In this document: positions 59,339 to 64,000 of the stretch, piece by piece
Numbering within the stretch: the first letter of the stretch is position 1
Layout of the letters: each line of letters opens with the position of its first letter
Source: Rhizobium sp. 2MFCol3.1
Lineage (GTDB): Bacteria > Pseudomonadota > Alphaproteobacteria > Rhizobiales > Rhizobiaceae
DNA length: 64,000 bases
Assembly (NCBI RefSeq): GCF_000377565.1
Contig: NZ_KB898364.1
Span: 145,308-209,307, forward strand
Reading direction: 5' to 3'
Notes under the pieces: model-generated
Seen by the model: only the letters and a program-made list of their open reading frames with translations
Databases searched by the model: none
What the model was told of the DNA's origin: nothing
Program-made: the position numbers and the translations under genes

Positions 59339-59998
59339 TTACGTTGACGCACTCTCTGGCGCTGTATTTCGCCCGAATATCGGTGTGACGTTGGATGGTT
59401 CACTCGGAACCTGCCGCGCGGATTGAGCTCGCCGTTTCCAGAACTCTTCCATCTCGGAAATCTTCGCACTGAACTCATTGCGAGGGTCGTAGTAATCGGG
59501 GCGGCTCGGCAACGGCAGCTGGTGCTCAGCGCAGATGCGCTCGACGAGGTCCATCGCCAGCAAGCCGAGGCGCGCGTAGTCATCTTGTCTGTGTTCGAAC
59601 AGATCATTGAAGTCCGGCGGCTCGATTTCGATCGACTCCAACGCATCGCGTACATTGCGAAGCCGGTTGGGCAGCCACCTGATTTCGTCGGCGAGATCGC
59701 GGTCTAGAAGCGACCAGTCCGCGCCTTTGGGAAGCACGAGCACAGGATCATCGGAATGAAGAAAAAAGTTCTCTGGTTCGTCGACGTCGTACTCAGGGTA
59801 ATCGTGAGCCGCGATATAGCAGGCCCCTACGAGATCATCGATTGCCAGCACCGACTGCATCGCGAGATCGCGAGTTGCCTGACTGTTTGACCTTCGTCGG
59901 ACCAACCTATCTCTCGCCCAGAACCAAGCCCCGATCGACGTCGCGCCGATTACGGCTCCGCCTGTGAAAGTCACTGCAGCTAGGTCGAAGGGGCTCAT
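59339..59998 (-). CDS. Membrane-anchored hypothetical protein (219 aa)
   Basis: An N-terminal membrane helix LAAVTFTGGAVIGATSIGAW then RDRLVRRRSNSQATRDLAMQ, followed by an acidic soluble domain (YPEYDVDEPENFFLHSDDPV, DEIRWLPNRLRNVRDALESI, DFNDLFEHRQDDYARLGLLA). No family recognised. Coding composition is strong across the whole length. Confidence 0.7.
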   Translation of the reverse strand: MSPFDLAAVTFTGGAVIGATSIGAWFWARDRLVRRRSNSQATRDLAMQSVLAIDDLVGACYIAAHDYPEYDVDEPENFFLHSDDPVLVLPKGADWSLLDRDLADEIRWLPNRLRNVRDALESIEIEPPDFNDLFEHRQDDYARLGLLAMDLVERICAEHQLPLPSRPDYYDPRNEFSAKISEMEEFWKRRAQSARQVPSEPSNVTPIFGRNTAPESAST

Positions 59999-60656
59999 GA
60001 GACGTCCTTGAGTGTCAGCTGTGGCTGACAGATAGGAACACGATTCTAGGAAAGAGGAAATGAACTTCGGCCATCATATTTGCATCTGCAAGGCAAAGTA
60101 GAAAGCAAGAACCCAAGTTAAGGCCGTTAACGACCCCAAAGACAAAATTAAAAAACGCAATTGATTTCCGATCGGTACGAGGCCCTCGTTAACGGGTCTC
60201 TGAGGAAATCGTTCACATGAGAGTTCTGATTGTTGATGAGGTGCACCTCAATCTCTGGCAATCGGTCTCACCAAATGAGATTGTTCGATTTCCCCGAACT
60301 GCATTGTTCGGCGGTCCGACCGAGATAGTTCGAATTTCGAATTAATCTATGTCCGATTCTTAGGGAGTATCGTCCCAAAGTTAGTAAAGTTACGCATTCT
60401 GCCAACCGGATTCGATCAACGATTCCGGGTGTTAACCAAGGTTCGACTTTCGGGAATCTAAGAACAATGCGCTGCTTTCCCGCTTCCGCAGTCAGGCGAA
60501 CCAATTTGCCTACTTTGGACGCGCGTCTTCGGTCGGCATCTTGCACACGACCCACGGCAAAGACTAGCTACCTTCGTTGAATCAGTTCTGGAGCTTCGGA
60601 ACTCAAGACACTGTTCAGACGCTTCTTTTCGGATTTTGACAGGAGTGAACCAGCGC
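59999..60656. other. Low-coding region with a receiver-like stub
   Basis: The only protein-like frame is 60217-60345 (+), MRVLIVDEVHLNLWQSVSPN..., 42 codons. The first eight residues imitate a CheY start (VLIVDE), but homology stops at once. I would not annotate it as a gene. AT-rich, probably decayed. Confidence 0.4.
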
Positions 60657-60812
60657 GTGTCTACTGATAGCAATGCCCGCCATCGCATGTACGCATTTGT
60701 GGCACCGATTTTCGCAGCCGGGGTTCTGATAGCGGGTGCCTATGTAATTATCGCCAAGCCAGGCGAGAGCGCAGACAAGCCGGTCTCCGAGGTGGCCAAT
60801 CCAAACGGCTAG
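60657..60812 (+). CDS. Small single-TM protein (51 aa)
   Basis: GTG start; VSTDSNARHRMYAFVAPIFA, AGVLIAGAYVIIAKPGESAD, KPVSEVANPNG. One membrane helix and a short acidic tail. AGGAG lies 11 nt upstream. A weak EcfG-like site (GGAAC, 17-nt spacer, CGCT, 60598-60623) precedes it. Upstream GTG at 60645 and ATG at 60687 are alternatives. Confidence 0.4.
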   Translation: MSTDSNARHRMYAFVAPIFAAGVLIAGAYVIIAKPGESADKPVSEVANPNG

Positions 60813-61028
60813 CGAGCGAGAGCCTTGCCCTGGGAACGACACTGATAACAAGGGCGACTGACCGCCTGGGCCTTGCTGCGGCACACAGCTTGGCACGTGC
60901 TGACACGAGGTTGTCCTCCACGCGCGATCACGACAAAGGGCTAATGACATTTCCCGCCTCTTCCCCGACGGTCGTCATGTGGTCATTGGCGATCCGAGCA
61001 GAGCCGATGACGTTGGCCTAGAAAACTG

Positions 61029-61781
61029 CTAATCGCGACTTGCATGCTGTCGAAATGACTGGATCATCTCCTTCGAGACGTCGCCTGCAAAACATATCGG
61101 CGCGTACCCACCGCCTCGATTGTAAGCGCTTCGCTTCCCGCATCGTCGACCGCCGCGGTCTGTGTTGTATGGGCACGCGCAGGAGCCAGGGTACATCGAC
61201 AGGGATTCCGCGATTATGCGCTGGACTACCGCACTCTCTGAAATTTGCGGAACATGCGGTTCGGGGTCCTTGTCACCTGCGTCATGGGATGGCTCGTCGT
61301 TGCCCCGCTTTGCCGGAGCGGTATCTTCTTCACCCCGCTTCGTTTGAGAGAGCAAGGACGCCAAAATCCATCCCTCCCTCGCGGTCAGCTTGTCTCGAAC
61401 CTTCGACCAACCGGATTTCAGTTCGGAAACAAATACCTCTCGCCCGCTGTCATATCGATCAAGAATTCCGAACTGCTTTCCGGGACCATCGCGAAGAGCG
61501 ACTTTTCGACCCCGAACATATCTGGTGACGTCTTGAGCACTCGATGTAGGCGGAGCCGCGTCTTCACTATGAGCAACGTCCGGCAACGCGCGAGCACCAG
61601 AGACGGCTTCCTTTTTGAGTGGAGGCGGCGATACAGACGACAAAGGCTCGGTTGCCTGTGTGAGATGCGTCGACGACCTGTCCTTCTCGGACATCGCGCC
61701 AATGATGCCGAATCCCAGCATTGCAAGAACGAGCCCTGACACGATCTTGTTTGGTCTACCTGAGCCGCGCTTTCGTGGCAT
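61029..61781 (-). CDS. Membrane-anchored SH3b-domain protein
   Basis: 250 aa. N-terminal anchor GRPNKIVSGLVLAMLGFGII, a Ser/Pro linker, an SH3_3 domain (~86-140: VTRYVRGRKVALRDGPGKQF, GILDRYDSGREVFVSELKSG, WSKVRDKLTAREGWILASLL), then a Cys-rich C-terminal motif MYPGSCACPYNTDRGGRRCG, KRSAYNRGGGYAPICF. That last motif (C.CPYN.DR.GRRCG.RSAY...GG..P.C) is known from alphaproteobacterial secreted SH3/nuclease proteins. Probably periplasmic, binding peptidoglycan or metal. Confidence 0.82.
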   Translation of the reverse strand: MPRKRGSGRPNKIVSGLVLAMLGFGIIGAMSEKDRSSTHLTQATEPLSSVSPPPLKKEAVSGARALPDVAHSEDAAPPTSSAQDVTRYVRGRKVALRDGPGKQFGILDRYDSGREVFVSELKSGWSKVRDKLTAREGWILASLLSQTKRGEEDTAPAKRGNDEPSHDAGDKDPEPHVPQISESAVVQRIIAESLSMYPGSCACPYNTDRGGRRCGKRSAYNRGGGYAPICFAGDVSKEMIQSFRQHASRD

Positions 61782-61822
61782 CTGTCCCTACAGGCTCCCT
61801 ATCGCCTCAATCCGCTGGTGCC

Positions 61823-62848
61823 TCACTTGCGGCTCCTCGCCGACACGCGGCTCGTGACGCTCCCCTCCTCGGACACAATCCGCAATGTGGCCCCCATTTC
61901 CACTTCGTACGAAAACAATGCCGAGCCTGCGGCTTGCTTTTTTCTTTTTGGGTCGAAGACTCTCCAATCGTAGGCACCATTCACCCGGCATCGTTCCGCA
62001 ACACAATTCGCGGAGACGGTGTTGAGCTGTACGATCGAACTCCGCATAGGCCAGCGGTCGGCATACGTGGCCTTGTCCTGCAAAACATCAGATTTGGATT
62101 TTACCGAGCCGTAGAACGCAATGCTGTCGGAATAGATGTTCGACGCGAGCGTGAGAAGATCGGCTTTTGGCAGCGAGCTTGCAGTGATGACCCCGAGGAC
62201 AAACGCCTTCGCTTTCTCCTCCTGCGTATATGAAGGCAAGGATGCGTCAGAGTCACCCTGGGTAGCTGGAAGTGAGGCCCTCTGGAAATCCTCAGGTGTC
62301 ATGTTTATTTTCAACGCGGCCAATTCGGCTGGACTGAAGACATAGATGTCTGCGGGCGGAGTTCGAAGCATCCGAGTTATGACGTCGGACGACACATCGT
62401 ATTTACTCAGTGTTTCGATTATGTCGGAGAGGTTCAGCTGAGTACTCTCGAGGTCTTCCGAGCCAGAGATTTGATGAACGCCCAGCTGTCCCTGGGCCAG
62501 ACGGCCCACCCCGGCGAAAAATACAAATGAACAGGCGGACGCGCACCGGCTGTTCTCCGGGATCAGGGTTTTCAGCTTTCGATCGTGGATTTCTTCTGCG
62601 ATCAGCAGCCCGGCTTGGACCGACCCCCCGTCGCTCTGAAGAACGACGAGCTGCGTTTCAGGGTGGGCCTGAAGCGCCCGCCTAAAGGCCAGTGGGGATC
62701 GAAAGTCTAGCGACCCATCGAGGACGAGAGCTCCAGGAATCTCCGGCATGTACTTGAACGGAGCGAAGTCGTTAGCAGTCTGTGCAACCGACGACGAGGC
62801 CGTGACAATTATGAGAAAGAGGAAAAGAAAGACGCGGCACATGGACAA
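61823..62848 (-). CDS. Secreted ClpP/crotonase-fold periplasmic protein (COG3904-like)
   Basis: 341 aa. Signal peptide MSMCRVFLFLFLIIVTASSS(VAQ). The fold core has LDGSLDFRSPLAFRRALQAH, PETQLVVLQSDGGSVQAGLL, IAEEIHDRKLKTLIPENSRC, ASACSFVFFAGVGRLAQGQL, GVHQISG. The Gly-Gly oxyanion and Ser in ASACSF plus His in GVHQ imitate ClpP/SppA proteases. The C-terminal part VAERCRVNGAYDWRVF may be a separate small domain. COG3904 members are predicted periplasmic proteins of unknown substrate. 40 bp upstream of the SH3 gene; likely operon. Confidence 0.8.
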   Translation of the reverse strand: MSMCRVFLFLFLIIVTASSSVAQTANDFAPFKYMPEIPGALVLDGSLDFRSPLAFRRALQAHPETQLVVLQSDGGSVQAGLLIAEEIHDRKLKTLIPENSRCASACSFVFFAGVGRLAQGQLGVHQISGSEDLESTQLNLSDIIETLSKYDVSSDVITRMLRTPPADIYVFSPAELAALKINMTPEDFQRASLPATQGDSDASLPSYTQEEKAKAFVLGVITASSLPKADLLTLASNIYSDSIAFYGSVKSKSDVLQDKATYADRWPMRSSIVQLNTVSANCVAERCRVNGAYDWRVFDPKRKKQAAGSALFSYEVEMGATLRIVSEEGSVTSRVSARSRK

Positions 62849-63004
62849 CCCCAGATTTTGGCGGATTGTCCATCGATTGACGTTTGATGTCGAGACGCTG
62901 TGCGCGTTATTGTAGTATTGACGTTAACGGACAGCAGTTCCGTAAAGAAACGGTCTGCCGTTCTTACCTTTTCTCAGACTGCGCGACACTCTCGATGCTT
63001 TGGC

Positions 63005-63409
63005 TCAGTTGCCCAAAGTGGTCCCGGGACTGACCTTGTCTCGGACGAAATCGATGAACTTCCGGGTCTTTAAAGGAAGAAACGCGCGCGACGGATAAAC
63101 GACCCAGACTGCGGTCTCGCCCTCTCCCACGGCAATAGACCAGTCCTCAAAGACCCTCACAAGCGACCCAAGCCGGATGTCGTCATCGACCAACCAGTCT
63201 ACCAGCAGAGGTAGACCGAGGCCGTCTCGGACACAACTATGCAGAGAGATCGTGCTTGCGGTACGGACCTTCGCGCGAACGTCGACGTCGATCGTTTCAG
63301 ACGCCTTCGTGAAATACGACGTCTGCCGCTGAGGTGCGTTTGATGTCGGGCTATTCGGATTTTGTGGAACGCCGATCGAAACAATCAGCCCGTCCATCAA
63401 CCCATTCAA
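63005..63409 (-). pseudogene. LysR regulator, C-terminal fragment
   Basis: TSYFTKASETIDVDVRAKVR, TASTISLHSCVRDGLGLPLL, VDWLVDDDIRLGSLVRVFED, AVWVVYPSRAFLPLKTRKFI. This is the effector domain of a LysR protein (GLG.. ..GLV.V...W.........V.YP..R.LP.K.R.FIDF). The DNA-binding N-terminus is missing and the frame opens into a junction near 63400. Confidence 0.75.
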
Positions 63410-63429
63410 CTCGTGGCTTCTATGGTTTT

Positions 63430-63640
63430 CTGCCGGCGTTTGACGGCGACGAGGTTCCCGCGGTCATTTCTATGGCGACAGCGACAAAAGCATTCCGCCC
63501 GTCCTCCACGCCTCGATGGCAGAGCGCGCTCATTCGCGACGAACGGTGGTCGTGCCAGGGGCCTCACACCTCGTGATGGTGTCGCATCCCCAGAGCGTCG
63601 TTGACGTCATCGAGGACGCTGCAGACGCTAAGCAGGTCAA
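63430..63640 (+). pseudogene. Alpha/beta-hydrolase C-terminal fragment, frameshifted
   Basis: In one frame GDEVPAVISMATATKAFRPS, then in another MAERAHSRRTVVVPGASHLV, MVSHPQSVVDVIEDAADA. The second piece is the end of an alpha/beta-hydrolase (VVVPGASH with the catalytic His, then HP..V...I..A). It is truncated at the 5' side and shifted at ~63510. Head-to-head with the LysR fragment, it looks like a collapsed regulator-hydrolase pair. Confidence 0.6.
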
Positions 63641-63766
63641 TGAAATGACACCCTTTCCTCACCTGATACAGAAAGATAAGCAAATGACTGTTTCCCTCTC
63701 CACACGATTGAGACGTAAGCGCGAATTTCTGCACACCTTCTGAAGAGGGGTGCTCTGATGCATGAA

Positions 63767-63791
63767 GTGTCCACCAAAAACAGGTGGACAC
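63767..63791. repeat. Perfect hairpin in the IS66 leader
   Basis: GTGTCCACC / GGTGGACAC (9 bp) with loop AAAAACA, ending 6 nt before the tnpA ATG; it covers the ribosome-binding region and may control translation. Confidence 0.6.
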
Positions 63792-63797
63792 CTAATC

Positions 63798-64000
63798 ATG
63801 GACGATACTCCTAAACTGCAAGTGCGGCTTGTTGGTCGCGACGGCCGCCGTCGATATGACCCGGCTTCTCGGGATCAACTAATCGCAGCGTGCTTAGAGC
63901 CTGGCGTTTCGGTCTCTCGACTGGCGCGGGAACACGACGTGAATGCCAACCTTGTTCACAAGTGGATAAAGAAGGCCAAAGCGGAGCGGCCGTTGCCTTT
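63798..64000 (+). CDS. tnpA: IS66 accessory protein TnpA (partial)
   Basis: Cut by the window end. MDDTPKLQVRLVGRDGRRRY, DPASRDQLIAACLEPGVSVS, RLAREHDVNANLVHKWIKKA, KAERPLP: a helix-turn-helix (SRLAREHDVNANLVHKWIKK) of the IS66 OrfA/TnpA type. Only ~67 residues are visible of a protein usually 130-150 aa. Confidence 0.88.
   Translation, partial: MDDTPKLQVRLVGRDGRRRYDPASRDQLIAACLEPGVSVSRLAREHDVNANLVHKWIKKAKAERPLP

Larger units (their letters stand above)
63715..64000 (+). mobile_element. IS66-family insertion sequence, left part
   Basis: GTAAGCGCGAATTTCTGCAC at 63715 matches the conserved IS66 terminal GTAAGCG. It is followed at 63798 by a TnpA-type ORF. It continues beyond the window; TnpB/TnpC and the right end are not visible, so the 8-bp target duplication (expected to repeat ATTGAGAC) cannot be confirmed. 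Confidence 0.8.

Noticed and set aside
60217..60345. CheY-like start MRVLIVDE
   Set aside because: Only eight residues resemble a receiver before unrelated sequence; likely chance or deep relic.
1..64000. CRISPR arrays, rRNA and tRNA genes
   Set aside because: Looked for evenly spaced repeats and for T-loop signatures (GGTTCGAAT-like with paired stems); none seen by eye. A tRNAscan or CRISPR finder run would be decisive.

Overview
ORGANISM AND SETTING. The window reads as a Rhizobiaceae (alphaproteobacterial) genome. The evidence is family content: an LsrB/VtlR-type LysR regulator beside a DUF1127-like gene, a tandem Ku pair with a three-domain LigD, an imuA-imuB-dnaE2 cassette behind a GTTC-N7-GTTC SOS box, DUF982, DUF6894, DUF2934 and HWE-kinase proteins, and recurrent GGAAC-N16/17-NGTT promoters of the EcfG/RpoE2 general-stress sigma factor. 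Only the first ~3.8 kb (cobQ, a small hypothetical gene, an entericidin-like lipoprotein, LysR, DUF1127-like) looks like backbone. Nearly everything after it looks accessory.

LAYOUT. (1) 1-3.8 kb: cobQ, small genes, lsrB-like regulator. (2) 3.8-~13.9 kb: a Tn7-like transposon, tnsA-tnsB-tnsC-tniQ-tniQ on the minus strand, with a divergent coiled-coil/winged-helix passenger and a poorly coding right flank. (3) 14-18.9 kb: small hypothetical genes, a frameshifted DUF6894 gene, a GAF-HWE histidine kinase, a CheY-like regulator and two small single-TM proteins. (4) 19.3-25.5 kb: an NHEJ locus with two Ku genes on plus, facing a LigD (phosphoesterase-ligase-polymerase) coupled to a stand-alone ATP ligase on minus. 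(5) 25.8-29 kb: a DUF2934-receiver protein, small orphans and an Rpn/PD-(D/E)XK-like protein. (6) 29-33.7 kb: a scar zone of truncated or frameshifted genes (azlC, mmsB, SIR2, DUF2177, others) around an intact SRAP/HMCES gene. (7) 33.8-36.4 kb: a small ORF-DUF4238 pair divergent from a TIR/pseudo-receiver fusion, the best candidate here for an undescribed (possibly anti-phage) module. (8) 36.5-42.1 kb: the SOS mutasome imuA-imuB-dnaE2. (9) 42.2-54.3 kb: a stress-survival block with a third ATP ligase, cupin, HTH, DUF883-like, DUF982, zinc alcohol dehydrogenase, Tat-exported SDR, CGNR regulator with EamA exporter, DUF2945, DUF2252 and cNMP-domain proteins. (10) 54.5-62.9 kb: a flavin monooxygenase divergent from a DUF2156 protein, small orphans, and secreted or SH3/ClpP-like envelope proteins. 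(11) 63-64 kb: decayed LysR and hydrolase fragments cut by the left end of an IS66-family element that runs off the window.

HOW IT FITS TOGETHER. The unifying theme is DNA repair and general stress: NHEJ (two Ku, LigD, two further ligases), abasic-site shielding (SRAP) and mutagenic translesion synthesis, plus oxidative/osmotic stress genes. I found by eye nine EcfG-type promoter matches ahead of genes in this block, plus two weaker ones. They precede ku, imuA, the SDR-ADH operon, DUF982, DUF2252, an HTH gene and others. The match ahead of imuA overlaps the LexA box. This suggests a stress-response island assembled by transposition and repeatedly scarred. All promoter, boundary and system-level statements are inferences from sequence reading; no database search was possible.
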